Assembly: GCF_000802965.1 (NCBI RefSeq)
Contig: NZ_JSAK01000019.1
Location: 1-64,000, forward strand
Length of the DNA: 64,000 nucleotides
Source: Pseudomonas fluorescens
GTDB taxonomy: Bacteria > Pseudomonadota > Gammaproteobacteria > Pseudomonadales > Pseudomonadaceae
Reading direction: 5' to 3'
In this document: positions 20,501-41,328 of the stretch, piece by piece
Layout: each line of letters begins with the position of its first letter
How positions within the stretch are numbered: the stretch's first letter is position 1
Program-made: the position numbers and the translations under genes
The notes under the pieces: generated by a model
The model's database searches: none
Told to the model about the DNA's origin: nothing
Seen by the model: the letters and a program-made list of their open reading frames with translations, nothing else

Positions 20501-22525
20501 CAGCCTGAGCTACGCCACCGATCTGTACGACGAAGCGTCAATGCAGCGCTTCGCTGAGCAGTGGCTGAATCTGCTGCGTGCCGTGGTCGCCGATCCACAG
20601 CAACGCGTTGCCGAACTGCCGTTGCTGCAAGCGCCGCAATACGAAGATTTGATCCAGCACTGGAACCCTTCGTTCGAGTCGCAACCACAGTCGCCAACCT
20701 TGCATCAGCTATTCGAAGCCCAAGCCGCGCAACGCCCGGACACCATCGCCCTGTCCTGTGAAGGTGAGCACCTGAGCTACGCCGCGCTCAACGCCCAGGC
20801 CAACCGCCTGGCGCGCAAACTGCGCGAGCAGGGCGTTGGTCCGGAAGTGCGGGTTGGCATTGCCACCGAGCGGACGATGCCGCTGGTGGTTGGCTTGCTG
20901 GCGATTCTCAAGGCTGGAGGCGCTTATGTGCCGCTCGATCCGCAATACCCGGCCGAACGTTTGAGCTACATGATCGAAGACAGCGGCATTGCGCTGCTGT
21001 TGACCCAACAACATTTGATCGACGGTCTGCCGGCCCGCGACGGCGTGCAGGTGCTGAGCCTGGAGTCGTTGCAACTGGACGCCTACAGCAGCGACAACCT
21101 GCCGGCGCAGGCGTCTGCGGACAGCCTCGCCTACGTGATTTACACCTCCGGTTCCACCGGTCGGCCAAAAGGTGCGTTGCTCAGCCATGGCAACGTGGGG
21201 CGTCTGCTGACTGCAACGACAGCCGAGTTCCACTTCGGCGCGGATGATGTCTGGACCCTGTTCCATTCCTACGCCTTCGATTTTTCGGTGTGGGAGCTGT
21301 TCGGATCGCTGTGCACCGGTGGGCGTCTGGTTATCGTGCCGTATTACATCAGCCGCGAGCCGCAGGCGTTTCACCGCTTGCTCTGCGATGAAGGCGTGAC
21401 GGTGCTGAACCAGACGCCTACGGCGTTCCGCCAACTGCTGCCGATTGCCTGCGCCAGTCCAAATAATCTGGCACTGCGGCAGGTGATTTTCGGCGGCGAG
21501 GCGCTGGAAGTGGCGAGCCTGCGGCCGTGGTTCGAACGCTTCGGCGACCAGCAACCGACCCTGGTCAACATGTACGGCATTACCGAAACCACGGTGCACG
21601 TGACTTACCGCGCGATTCGTTTGGCCGACCTCGACGGCAAGGCGCAGAGCCCGATCGGCCTGCCGATCCGCGACCTGCGCTGGTATTTGCTCGACAGCCA
21701 GTTGCAACCGGTGCCGGTGGGGGTGGCGGGCGAGCTGTACATCGCCGGTGCCGGTCTGGCACGGGGTTATCACGGGCGCTTCGGTCTGACTGCCGAACGT
21801 TTCGTGCCGAGCCCGTTCGACGCCGGGCAACGGCTCTATCGCAGCGGCGACCTGGCGCGCCAGCGTGCCGATGGCAGCATCGACTATCTCGGTCGCATCG
21901 ACCAACAAGTGAAGATCCGCGGTTTTCGCATCGAACTGGGCGAAATCGAAGCCGCGCTGCTGGCCCAACCGGGCGTGCGTCAAGCGGTGCTGAGCGTGCA
22001 CGCGGGCGATGGCGGGTCGCAGCTGTGCGCGTACCTCGTCGCCGAGCAGACCCCGCACGATCCGATCAGCTGGCGCGACAACCTGCGCGCTGCGCTCAAG
22101 GTCGACTTGCCGGATTACATGGTGCCGAGCCACTGGCTGTTGCTCGATGCCTTGCCGCTGACCAGCAACGGCAAGCTCGACCGTAAGGCCTTGCCGCTGC
22201 CGGATGCCGAAGACTGGCAACGACCGTTCGAAGCCCCCGAAGGCGACCTCGAACAGCAATTGGCAGCGATCTGGGCCGACGTGCTCGGAGTGGCGCAGAT
22301 CGGCCGGCACGACAACTTCTTCGAATTGGGCGGGCACTCGTTGCTCGCCGCCCAGGCCAGTGCCCGCGTGGAGCTGGATTTGGGCATCGAGCTGCCGCTG
22401 CGTGCGCTGTTCGAATCCACCGACCTTCAGGCTTACGCCGCCATGGCCGGGCAACACGCCCCGACTGACAACGATGCACGTCTGGATGCGCTTGAGTCGC
22501 TTCTCGACGAGATGGAGATCAATTG

Positions 22526-22526
<1 letters not shown>
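11529..22526 (+). CDS. Pyoverdine side-chain NRPS, three modules (D-Ala, L-Lys, L-Thr predicted)
   Basis: A 3665-residue synthetase ordered C-A-T-E, C-A-T, C-A-T. C1 (LCL type) starts near residue 55. A1 binding-pocket residues read D-L-W-N-N-A-L-T-Y, one change from an alanine code I know (DLFNNALTYK); T1 carries its phosphopantetheine serine at Ser1051 (GGDSI), followed by an epimerase with HHLAVDG, so D-Ala. C2 is DCL-like (from about 1553, HHILMDG); A2 reads D-G-E-D-H-G-T-V-V, the lysine code; T2 Ser2547. C3 is LCL (about 2606); A3 reads D-F-W-N-I-G-M-V-H, the threonine code; T3 Ser3604. There is no loading module, so it takes over from PvdL elsewhere. It corresponds to PvdI/PvdJ of other species. 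Its stop overlaps the next NRPS start by one base. Confidence 0.93.
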
Positions 22527-34288
<11,762 letters not shown>

Positions 34289-34293
34289 AAATT

Positions 34294-34383
34294 GTGGCGA
34301 GGGAGCTTGCTCCCGCTGGATTGCGCAGCAATCCCTCTTTTGGGGCCGCTTCGCAGCCCAGCGGGAGCAAGCTCCCTCGCCAC
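34294..34383. repeat. REP doublet (family A)
   Basis: Starts six bases after the NRPS stop codon: GTGGCGAGGGAGCTTGCTCC and its inverted copy. An open frame of the downstream hydrolase extends into it by chance. Confidence 0.85.
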
Positions 34384-34446
34384 ATGTTCGTCGCTCGTAA
34401 CTGTCTTGCCCGATTATTGACCTCTTTGTGTAAAAGGATTCGCCCC

Positions 34447-35403
34447 ATGGCCGTGTTGCCAGAACTGGAAGCTTTTCTCGAACTCGCCGAGTTCGGCCGC
34501 CTGACCGGCAAAAGTCGCCCGATGCACGAACAGACGCCGCAACAGGCGCGGATCGACTTCGAAGCGGCTTCGGGTTTTCTCGATGTGCCGCTGGAGCACA
34601 TCGCCTGTGAGGACTTCTCCATTGCCGCGCGGGATGGTCATAACCTGCCAGCGCGGTTGTATCGCGACGGCCAAGCGGTCGAAGGACTGCAACCGGTGAT
34701 GCTGTATTTCCATGGCGGCGGCTATGTGGTTGGCAGCCTCGATTCCCACGATGCGCTGTGCCGACGGCTCGCGGCGCAGGGTGGTTTCGCCTTGTTGACG
34801 GTGGATTATCGTCTGGCGCCGGAGTGGCGTTTCCCGACGCCAGTGCAGGATGCCTGCGATGCGGGCAACTGGCTCGTCCGTGAGGGTGCGGCCCATGGTT
34901 TGGATGCTACGCGGGTGGCGTTGGCCGGAGACAGTGTCGGCGCGACGCTGGCCACGGTGTTGTCGATCATCGCCGTGCGTGAACCTCAGGAACTGGCGTT
35001 GAAACCCAAGGCGCAGGTGCTGGTGTATCCGGTCACCGACGCTACGATTCACCGCGCTTCGCACCGGGATTTTGCCGAGGGGTATTTGCTGGAAACCCCG
35101 ACGCTGGACTGGTTCTACGCCCACTACGGACGTACCCCGCAGGACCTGGCGGACTGGCGCTGTTCGCCGTTGCTGGCCGACGATTTGTCAGGCGTGGCGC
35201 CGGCACTGGTGTACTTGGCCGGGCATGATCCGTTGCATGACGAAGGCCTGGCCTATGCCGAGCGTTTGCAGGCTGCGGGTAATGACGTGACGTTGCTGGA
35301 ACAGCCAGGCATGACCCATGACTTTTTGCGTATGGCGGGGTTGTTAAGCGAGGTGGAAGGGATTCATGCGCAAGTGGCGGAGTGGGTGCACTCGCGATTG
35401 TGA
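34447..35403 (+). CDS. Alpha/beta hydrolase (hormone-sensitive-lipase family esterase)
   Basis: A 318-residue esterase/acetyl-hydrolase of the HSL family, cytoplasmic (no signal peptide). Motifs: HGGG oxyanion hole at 89-92, GDSVG with nucleophile Ser163, Asp261 in 'GHDPLHDE' and His291 in 'GMTHDF'. I chose ATG 34447 because AAGGA lies 8 nt upstream; the frame upstream is REP sequence. It lies between the terminal NRPS gene and convergent fpvA, in the same direction as the synthetases. It is not a standard pyoverdine gene in PAO1. It could deacylate or hydrolyse a siderophore intermediate, or be a bystander; the sequence does not decide. Confidence 0.85.
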   Translation: MAVLPELEAFLELAEFGRLTGKSRPMHEQTPQQARIDFEAASGFLDVPLEHIACEDFSIAARDGHNLPARLYRDGQAVEGLQPVMLYFHGGGYVVGSLDSHDALCRRLAAQGGFALLTVDYRLAPEWRFPTPVQDACDAGNWLVREGAAHGLDATRVALAGDSVGATLATVLSIIAVREPQELALKPKAQVLVYPVTDATIHRASHRDFAEGYLLETPTLDWFYAHYGRTPQDLADWRCSPLLADDLSGVAPALVYLAGHDPLHDEGLAYAERLQAAGNDVTLLEQPGMTHDFLRMAGLLSEVEGIHAQVAEWVHSRL

Positions 35404-35453
35404 TTTGAATTTTTTGTGGCTGGTCCGAGGGTTTGTGGTGAGGCAACTATCGC

Positions 35454-35544
35454 CATCGCTGGCAAGCCAGCTCCCGCAGTTATTGCGTCGTGCTCAAATA
35501 ATGCGATCCACATCAATCCTGTGGGAGCTGGCTTGCCAGCGATG
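35454..35544. repeat. REP doublet (family B)
   Basis: CATCGCTGGCAAGCCAGCTC and inverted copy GAGCTGGCTTGCCAGCGATG, between the convergent hydrolase and fpvA genes. Confidence 0.85.
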
Positions 35545-35580
35545 GCGGCATCACTTTCACCAAAACCCTTCAGCCATAAA

Positions 35581-35613
35581 AAAATGCCCGCATCTCACGA
35601 TGCGGGCATTTTT
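35581..35613. terminator. Bidirectional intrinsic terminator between hydrolase and fpvA
   Basis: A perfect 14-bp stem, AAAATGCCCGCATC with its complement, around a TCAC loop, with A residues before and T residues after it. It can stop transcription from both sides and lies 16 bp after the fpvA stop. Confidence 0.85.
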
Positions 35614-35628
35614 CATTTCAGCTCAAAC

Positions 35629-38109
35629 TCAGAAGTCGTACTTCGCGGTCAGTTGCAGGTTACGCGGCTCGCCGTAGAACGTGGTGCCGAAGTTGCCCAG
35701 GCCAGTCAGGTACTTCTTGTCGAAGACGTTGTTGGCGTTGGCGGTGAAGCTCAGGTGTTCGTCGTATTGAAAACGCGTCATCAGGTCGACAAGGGTGTAG
35801 CCGCCTTGTTTGAGATTGACGGTGGAGCCCACACCACTGCCATCGACGCTAGGGTTGAAGCTCTGGCCGTAGAACGAACTCTGCCAGCTGACGCCGCCAC
35901 CGACGGTGAACTGGTCCAGCGCGCCAGGCAGGCGGTAGGTGGTAAATGTACGCACCACATGCTCGGGTTTGGTGGTGGCCAGCGGGAAGCCGAAGATGCG
36001 TTGCTCGTCTTCGTCGCGGGTACGGGCGTAGGTGTAGCCGGCCGACAGGTTCCAGCCTTCGGCCAGTTCGCCGGCCATCTCCAGTTCCAGGCCTTGGGTG
36101 GTCGCGCCGGAGATTGGCTTGTAGACGTCCTGTCCGGTGCTGGTGTCGGTGGTGACGTACTGGGCGACGTTGTCCTGCTCGATGCGGAAGAAGGCCAGGC
36201 TGGCGTTCAACTTGCCTTCGAAGTAGGCCGCTTTCAGACCGGTTTCGTAGCTGTTGCCTTCAACCGGTTCCAGGGTCTTGCCACTGGCGTCCTTGTAGAT
36301 TTGTGGCTGGTAAATGCTGGTGTAGCTGGCGTAGACCGAGTAGGTATCGTCCAGGTCATAGACCACACCGGCGTAAGGCGTGACGACGCCGTGTTCCTTG
36401 TAGCTGGCGTGAGTGTCGGCAAGGCCCGCACCCGGGTAGTAGCTGTAATCTTCGTTGTACTTGAAGGTGCTGACACGGCCGCCGAGGATGAACGACAGGT
36501 CGTCGGTCGGACGCAGGCGCGTGGCCAGGTAAGCGCCGTTCTGGCTCTGGGTACGCTCGTATTTGCCGTTTTTCGGGAACTCCTGTTTGCCGATGTGACC
36601 TTCCCAGTCAAAGATGTTGCCCGGCACCAGCTCGAAGGCGCTGGAGTCGTAAGTTGCACCGGTCTGGCGGGAGTGGGAAGTCATGAAGCCCGCCACCAGC
36701 TCATGCTCGCGACCACCCAGGGAGAACGGGCCGGAGACGTTGATGTCAGCTGTGTTTTGTACGCGATGGCCTTCCCAGCGCCCCCAGTAAAAGAACATGC
36801 CTTCGCCGGTGGCGCGATCCGGGTAGCCGCCGCTGGCCGAGGCCAGTTGGGTGTCGTGATCGGTGGTTTTCTGATCGAGGCTGACTTTGAGTTTCCAGTC
36901 ATTGGCCAGCGCTTGTTCCAGCGAGGCGAAATAGGTGGTGCTGTCGAAGTCACGACGGCTCCAGTCAGAGCCCGGGTTGAAACTGCGGGAGAACTCGGTG
37001 CGGCCGCCGTCGGTGTAGAACGGCGAGTTACCGGTCCAGGAACTGCCGCGCGGGGTGGCGCTGGACTGGTCGACGCCCAGGGTCAGCAGGGTGTCGTCGG
37101 TCAGGTCGGCTTCGAGGACGCCGTAGTACAGGTCTTTTTTCTGGCTGTAGTGGTCGATGTACGAATCTTTGTCTTGCAGGGCGCCGACGAAGCGGCCGCG
37201 CACGCTGCCGGTATCGTTGAGAGAGCCGGAGACGTCGCCTTCGGTGCGGTAGTTGTCCCACGAACCGGCGGTGGCGCTGACTGAAGCCTTGAAGTCCTTG
37301 GTCGGTTTTTTACGGACCAGGTTGACGGTGGCGGCCGGGTCACCGGCGCCGGTCATCAGGCCGGTCGAGCCCTTGATGATTTCGATGCGGTCGAGGCTGG
37401 CCGAATCGTCGCTGTTGTTCGGGTTTTCACCGTAGACGCCGTCGTAGGGAATGTTGACGCCATCGTACTGAAAGTTGGTGATGGCAAAGCCCCGGGCGGA
37501 AAACTCGGTACGGTCGCTGTCGTACTTCTGCATGGTGACGCCGGGGGTGTTGCGCAAGGCGTCGCTGACACTGGTGACGCCACGGTCGTCCATTTGCTGG
37601 CGAGTGACCACGGTCACCGACTGCGGCGTTTCACGGATGGTCAGCGGCAACTTGGTGGCGGTGGTGGTCGCGCCGGTGGTGTAGGAACCGGTGTCTTCGG
37701 TGGTCAGGCCCAGGGCCTGGCCGGAAATGGTGGTCGCGCCCAGTTGCAGGCTCGAGCCGCTGCCGGATACCAGGGTCACGCTGTTGCCGTTGATCTGGAA
37801 CGAAATGCCGGTGCCTTTGAGCATCTCGGCCAAGGCAGCGGATGGCTCCAGCGAACCGGAGACCGCGCGGGACTTGATGCCCGCAACCTGATCCGGGCTG
37901 TAGAGGATTTGCAGGTTGGTTTGCATGCCCAGTTCGGTCAGTGCGCTGGACAGCGGTTGTACGGCAATACTCACTTTCACAGGTGCAGCATTGGCCATCG
38001 AGCTCCCCAGCAAGGTGGCGGTCAGCAGTACGCTGGTCAACAGGTTTCTGTGCAGAGTCGGGCGCTGTACGGCCAGCGCGAGAGGTGTGCGGCGTGGAAG
38101 AGATCGCAT
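35629..38109 (-). CDS. fpvA: Ferripyoverdine TonB-dependent outer-membrane receptor with signalling domain
   Basis: An 826-residue TonB-dependent transducer that imports ferric pyoverdine and signals to ECF sigma factors. A signal peptide is followed by the N-terminal STN signalling domain ('KVSIAVQPLSSALTELGMQ' to about residue 115), then a plug domain ('IRETPQSVTVVTRQQMDDRG', 'GDPAATVNLVRKKP') and a 22-strand barrel ending in the usual aromatic 'KYDF'. Length is close to PAO1 FpvA (815). The pyoverdine-type specificity probably matches the peptide made by the adjacent synthetases. There is no PvdS box upstream, consistent with FpvI control. AGGAG lies 12 nt before the start. Confidence 0.92.
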   Translation of the reverse strand: MRSLPRRTPLALAVQRPTLHRNLLTSVLLTATLLGSSMANAAPVKVSIAVQPLSSALTELGMQTNLQILYSPDQVAGIKSRAVSGSLEPSAALAEMLKGTGISFQINGNSVTLVSGSGSSLQLGATTISGQALGLTTEDTGSYTTGATTTATKLPLTIRETPQSVTVVTRQQMDDRGVTSVSDALRNTPGVTMQKYDSDRTEFSARGFAITNFQYDGVNIPYDGVYGENPNNSDDSASLDRIEIIKGSTGLMTGAGDPAATVNLVRKKPTKDFKASVSATAGSWDNYRTEGDVSGSLNDTGSVRGRFVGALQDKDSYIDHYSQKKDLYYGVLEADLTDDTLLTLGVDQSSATPRGSSWTGNSPFYTDGGRTEFSRSFNPGSDWSRRDFDSTTYFASLEQALANDWKLKVSLDQKTTDHDTQLASASGGYPDRATGEGMFFYWGRWEGHRVQNTADINVSGPFSLGGREHELVAGFMTSHSRQTGATYDSSAFELVPGNIFDWEGHIGKQEFPKNGKYERTQSQNGAYLATRLRPTDDLSFILGGRVSTFKYNEDYSYYPGAGLADTHASYKEHGVVTPYAGVVYDLDDTYSVYASYTSIYQPQIYKDASGKTLEPVEGNSYETGLKAAYFEGKLNASLAFFRIEQDNVAQYVTTDTSTGQDVYKPISGATTQGLELEMAGELAEGWNLSAGYTYARTRDEDEQRIFGFPLATTKPEHVVRTFTTYRLPGALDQFTVGGGVSWQSSFYGQSFNPSVDGSGVGSTVNLKQGGYTLVDLMTRFQYDEHLSFTANANNVFDKKYLTGLGNFGTTFYGEPRNLQLTAKYDF

Positions 38110-38151
38110 TACTTGCCTGTGCTCCTGAAAAGTGTCGTGCAGAGTTTTTGT

Positions 38152-38171
38152 TAATAGGAATGATTATTAAG
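38152..38171 (-). promoter_or_regulatory. A/T-rich Fur-like site in the fpvA promoter region
   Basis: AATAGGAATGATTATTAAG on the plus strand contains AATGATTATT, close to a Fur box half, 43-62 bp upstream of the fpvA start. It could be the Fur or FpvI-dependent promoter region; the match is partial. Confidence 0.35.
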
Positions 38172-38256
38172 ACGGGGCGCGAATGCGAAACCGGAAAAGA
38201 AATTTCAAAATGATGAACGAGTGAGTTTTCAGGTGGTTCTTTTGAAGAGGTTTCCT

Positions 38257-38350
38257 GTGGCGAGGGAGCTTGCTCCCGCTGGACTGCGCAGCAGGCCTTG
38301 GCTTTTTGGGGGCCGCTTCGCGACCCAGCGGGAGCAAGCTCCCTCGCCAC
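38257..38350. repeat. REP doublet (family A)
   Basis: GTGGCGAGGGAGCTTGCTCC with inverted copy, between pvdE and fpvA. Confidence 0.85.
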
Positions 38351-38380
38351 AAATGGGTTTCAACCACAGATCTCAGCTAA

Positions 38381-40030
38381 TCAGGCAGGCATCAGCTCGG
38401 TGACAACCCGTCCGCTCTCCATGCGCACCAACTGGTCCGCGACGTCGAAATAACGGTCGTCGTGGGAGATCACGATGATGGTTTTGCCCAGTCGTTTCAG
38501 GTCCGGCAGCAGCTCGGTGTAGAAGATGCGGCGGAAGGTCGGGTCCTGGTCGGCGGCCCATTCGTCGAACACCAGCACCGGGCGTTCTTCCAGCCAGGCA
38601 TTGACCAGCGCCAGGCGTTTGCGCTGGCCGGTGGAGAGGTCAGTGGTGGTGAAATTGCCGTCCTTGACGCTGACCTTGTGCGCGATCTCCAGGCGTTGCA
38701 GGTACTTGTTGGCGTCTTCCGGGATCTGCATGTCGCCCTGGACCACATCATCGAACAGGTAGTAGTCGGCGAAGATGGTGGTGAACAACTGGCGATAGTC
38801 ATCGCGGTTTCGGGCGTCGATGGTTTCGCCATTGACGCGGATTTCGCCCTGCTGCGGCGTGTACAGGCCCAGCAGCAACTTGATCAGCGTGGTCTTGCCG
38901 CAACCGTTCTCGCCGACGATGAAGGTGATGTCGCCTTGTTTGATCGACAGGTTGACCGGCCCCAGTTGAAACGGCGCGGCACCGTCCACCGACGGGAACG
39001 CGTAGCGCACATCGGCCAGTTGCAGCTCGTGCACCGCAGGTTTGACGTTGCCTTGATCGCTGAGCAGCAGGTGCGGCTCAGGGGTGGAAAACTGCTCCGA
39101 CAACTCGGCGATACGGCGGAAGGCAATCTGTGCGCGGCTGACGATGGGCAGGGTGCTGATCAAGTGTTCCAGCGGACCTTTCATGTACAGCAGCACCAGC
39201 ACGAAGCCGCTCATCACGGTTTTATCGGCGCTCGGCCAGAAGGTTTGCAGCGCCAGGGCCAGGCCGATAACCACGAAGAACAGCATCGAGCCGAAGGTCT
39301 TGGCGATGACGAAGGTGTTGATCGAACGCACTTGGGTATTGCAGATGAACTCGGCGGTGGCCTTGATGCCGGACGTGAACATGCGCTGGCGGCGTGGCCG
39401 GTGGATGCGCAGTTCCTTGGCGCCTTCGGCAATCGCGTTGTAGTGCTTTTGCAATTCGTCTTCGGCGTCGCGGGCGGCCATGAAACCCTGCACGCCCTTG
39501 CTTTGGGCGTAGGCCTGGATCGCCGTGCCGATCAGGATCGCCGCGACCATGATCAGGAACATCGGCCACGACAGGATCGCCAGGTAACCCATGCAACCGA
39601 GGGTCACGGTGACGGAAATCGCCAGCGGCGCGAAGGCGAAGGCGAAGTCGCTGATGGTGTCGACGTCGTGGGTCAGCACCGGGATCAGGCGATGGCTGCG
39701 GTAGCGCTCGATCTGTTCGATCGGCGCCGACAGGACCTTTTCACCCAGCTGTTTGCGCAGCTTGGCGATGATGTGCTGGCCGACGTAGTTGGTGCCGATG
39801 TCGGAACAGATCGAACTGGCCAGCGCCAACAGACACAGGCCGGCGAACAGTGCGACCACGCCTTGGGTCAGGCCGGTTTGCGAATGCAGGGCATTGTTGA
39901 TGGTCGCCAGCAGCACAGTGACGCTCAGGCCGCCGACCATGCCCAGGAAGATGGACGCGGCGACGATGAGCCGAAAAGGTTTCAACAGGGCGAACAACTC
40001 GCCGATGGCGCCACGGGTTGGCTGGGTCAT
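38381..40030 (-). CDS. pvdE: Pyoverdine ABC exporter, ferribactin transport to periplasm
   Basis: A 549-residue half-transporter, the same length as PAO1 PvdE. The N-terminal membrane domain (about 1-310, six segments) is followed by an ATPase domain with Walker A GENGCGKT at 373-380, signature 'LSTGQRKRLAL' and Walker B 'VLVFDE'. PvdE moves the acylated precursor across the inner membrane for periplasmic maturation. The start at 40030 has AAGGAA upstream and gives the family length. A perfect PvdS box lies 42-65 bp upstream on the same strand. A REP separates it from pvdO, where PAO1 has pvdF. Confidence 0.93.
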   Translation of the reverse strand: MTQPTRGAIGELFALLKPFRLIVAASIFLGMVGGLSVTVLLATINNALHSQTGLTQGVVALFAGLCLLALASSICSDIGTNYVGQHIIAKLRKQLGEKVLSAPIEQIERYRSHRLIPVLTHDVDTISDFAFAFAPLAISVTVTLGCMGYLAILSWPMFLIMVAAILIGTAIQAYAQSKGVQGFMAARDAEDELQKHYNAIAEGAKELRIHRPRRQRMFTSGIKATAEFICNTQVRSINTFVIAKTFGSMLFFVVIGLALALQTFWPSADKTVMSGFVLVLLYMKGPLEHLISTLPIVSRAQIAFRRIAELSEQFSTPEPHLLLSDQGNVKPAVHELQLADVRYAFPSVDGAAPFQLGPVNLSIKQGDITFIVGENGCGKTTLIKLLLGLYTPQQGEIRVNGETIDARNRDDYRQLFTTIFADYYLFDDVVQGDMQIPEDANKYLQRLEIAHKVSVKDGNFTTTDLSTGQRKRLALVNAWLEERPVLVFDEWAADQDPTFRRIFYTELLPDLKRLGKTIIVISHDDRYFDVADQLVRMESGRVVTELMPA

Positions 40031-40071
40031 GGAAGACTGTTCCTTGGGTCGTAAGGCAGATACCCAGTAGA

Positions 40072-40095
40072 ACGTCTGGTCGAGCACGTAATTTA
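40072..40095 (-). promoter_or_regulatory. PvdS iron-starvation box for pvdE
   Basis: Reads TAAAT-N16-CGT on the minus strand (ATTTA at 40091-40095, ACG at 40072-40074), an exact match to the PvdS consensus. Confidence 0.8.
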
Positions 40096-40119
40096 GCGCT
40101 CACTGACAACACGGACCCC

Positions 40120-40205
40120 TGTAGGAGCTGCCGAAGGCTGCGATCTTTTGATCTTGTTTTTAAACAATCATCGCCAAAAGATCGCAGCCTGCGGCAGCTC
40201 CTACA
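40120..40205. repeat. REP doublet (family C)
   Basis: TGTAGGAGCTGCCGAAGGCT and inverted copy, between pvdO and the pvdE promoter. Confidence 0.85.
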
Positions 40206-40219
40206 GGGGGGATGTGAAT

Positions 40220-41092
40220 TTAGAGGTCGCGCACTACGCGAAAGCCCATCCAGTCGCCACGCTCCTGCGGATACTGGCTGTTGCGGTTGCCGGAGCGGGA
40301 GAACACCGGCGCTTCGCCCCAGTCATTTCCGCGAATGCGCACGGCTTCGCAATTGGGTTCCAGCCAGGCGCTGCCATCGGTGGGGGCGCCGATGTAGTTC
40401 GGGTGTTCGCAGTCTTCGACCCATTCGTAAACGTTGCCGTGCATGTCGTACATGCCGAAAGCGTTGGGCGGGTAGCTGCCCACCGGCGAACTGAAGCTGT
40501 AGCCGTCCGTTGGGCCATAGGTGTTGGCATGTTTGGCGATGCTGTATTCCTTGCCTTCATCGAACGGGAAGGGGAACGGGCCTTTGCTGCCGCCACGGGC
40601 GGCGTATTCGCGCTGGGCTTCGCTGACCATGCTGTACTTCTGCCCGGTTTTCTTCGACAGCCAGGCGACGTAGTTTTTAACGTCATCGAAGTTCATGCAC
40701 ACCGCCGGCTGACGCGGGTTCTGCGGATAACGCGGCTTGCTGGCGATGCACTCGCGACCGGGCCGGGTATCGCCGTTGGCGATGGTCACGCCGCTCTCGC
40801 GTATGTAGTTGTCCCACTCACCGGCGGTCACCTGGAAACGGCTCATGGCGAATGGCTTGGCGAAGGTCACGTCATGCATCGGCCCTTCATCGGGTTCGCG
40901 GCCCACTTCGTCTTCCGGGGTGCCCATGGTGAAGGTTCCGGCGGGCAATACGATCATTTCCGGGCAGTCGCGGCAGTCTTTGAATACTTTGCCGGGTGGC
41001 GGTGGAGTGGCGGCCTGGGCAGCAGCCGGAAGCAGCATGAGGGCGGACAGGGCAAGGGCCTTGAGTGGCGCGTGCGGGAAGTTATGAGTCAT
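40220..41092 (-). CDS. pvdO: Periplasmic pyoverdine maturation protein PvdO (FGE-sulfatase fold)
   Basis: A 290-residue exported protein. The signal peptide ends near 'AAQAA'; the rest is a formylglycine-generating-enzyme-like domain with 'MIVLPAGTFTMGTPEDEVGREPDEGP', 'YDMHGNVYEWVEDC' and the terminal 'GFRVVRDL'. PvdO oxidises dihydropyoverdine during periplasmic chromophore maturation. I chose ATG 41092, with AGAGGA just upstream, over a TTG four codons earlier. No PvdS box lies directly upstream, so it is likely read from the pvdM promoter through pvdN. Confidence 0.92.
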   Translation of the reverse strand: MTHNFPHAPLKALALSALMLLPAAAQAATPPPPGKVFKDCRDCPEMIVLPAGTFTMGTPEDEVGREPDEGPMHDVTFAKPFAMSRFQVTAGEWDNYIRESGVTIANGDTRPGRECIASKPRYPQNPRQPAVCMNFDDVKNYVAWLSKKTGQKYSMVSEAQREYAARGGSKGPFPFPFDEGKEYSIAKHANTYGPTDGYSFSSPVGSYPPNAFGMYDMHGNVYEWVEDCEHPNYIGAPTDGSAWLEPNCEAVRIRGNDWGEAPVFSRSGNRNSQYPQERGDWMGFRVVRDL

Positions 41093-41158
41093 GAGTCCTC
41101 TCAATCAAGAAAAACGCAATTGCGGCCAAACGGCTTGCTTGTGGCCAGGCAGGTGTCT

Positions 41159-41290
41159 GTGGCGAGGGAGCTTGCTCCCGCTCGACTGCGCAGCAGTCGC
41201 AATACCCTTGCACGCGGTGTGTCAGACACAACTGTGCGCGCAGGTTTTGGGGCCGCTTCGCAGCCCAGCGGGAGCAAGCTCCCTCGCCAC
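41159..41290. repeat. REP doublet (family A)
   Basis: GTGGCGAGGGAGCTTGCTCC and inverted copy about 100 bp apart, in the pvdN-pvdO gap. If the three genes share one transcript, this repeat is transcribed. Confidence 0.85.
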
Positions 41291-41328
41291 GTAAAAGCGC
41301 CATGGCCACAGGCGGGAGGGCCACGGCT

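Noticed and set aside
34294..34446. Extended N-terminus of the alpha/beta hydrolase
   Set aside because: The extra 51 codons are REP sequence; a good ribosome binding site precedes the internal ATG at 34447.
35416..37284. 622-codon plus-strand open frame opposite fpvA
   Set aside because: It starts in a REP, runs across the terminator and is antisense to the conserved receptor barrel; its valine/glycine-rich composition is that of a reverse-complement shadow.
38462..40054. 530-codon open frame opposite pvdE
   Set aside because: Antisense to the ABC transporter; Gln/Asp/His-rich low-complexity product with no domain.
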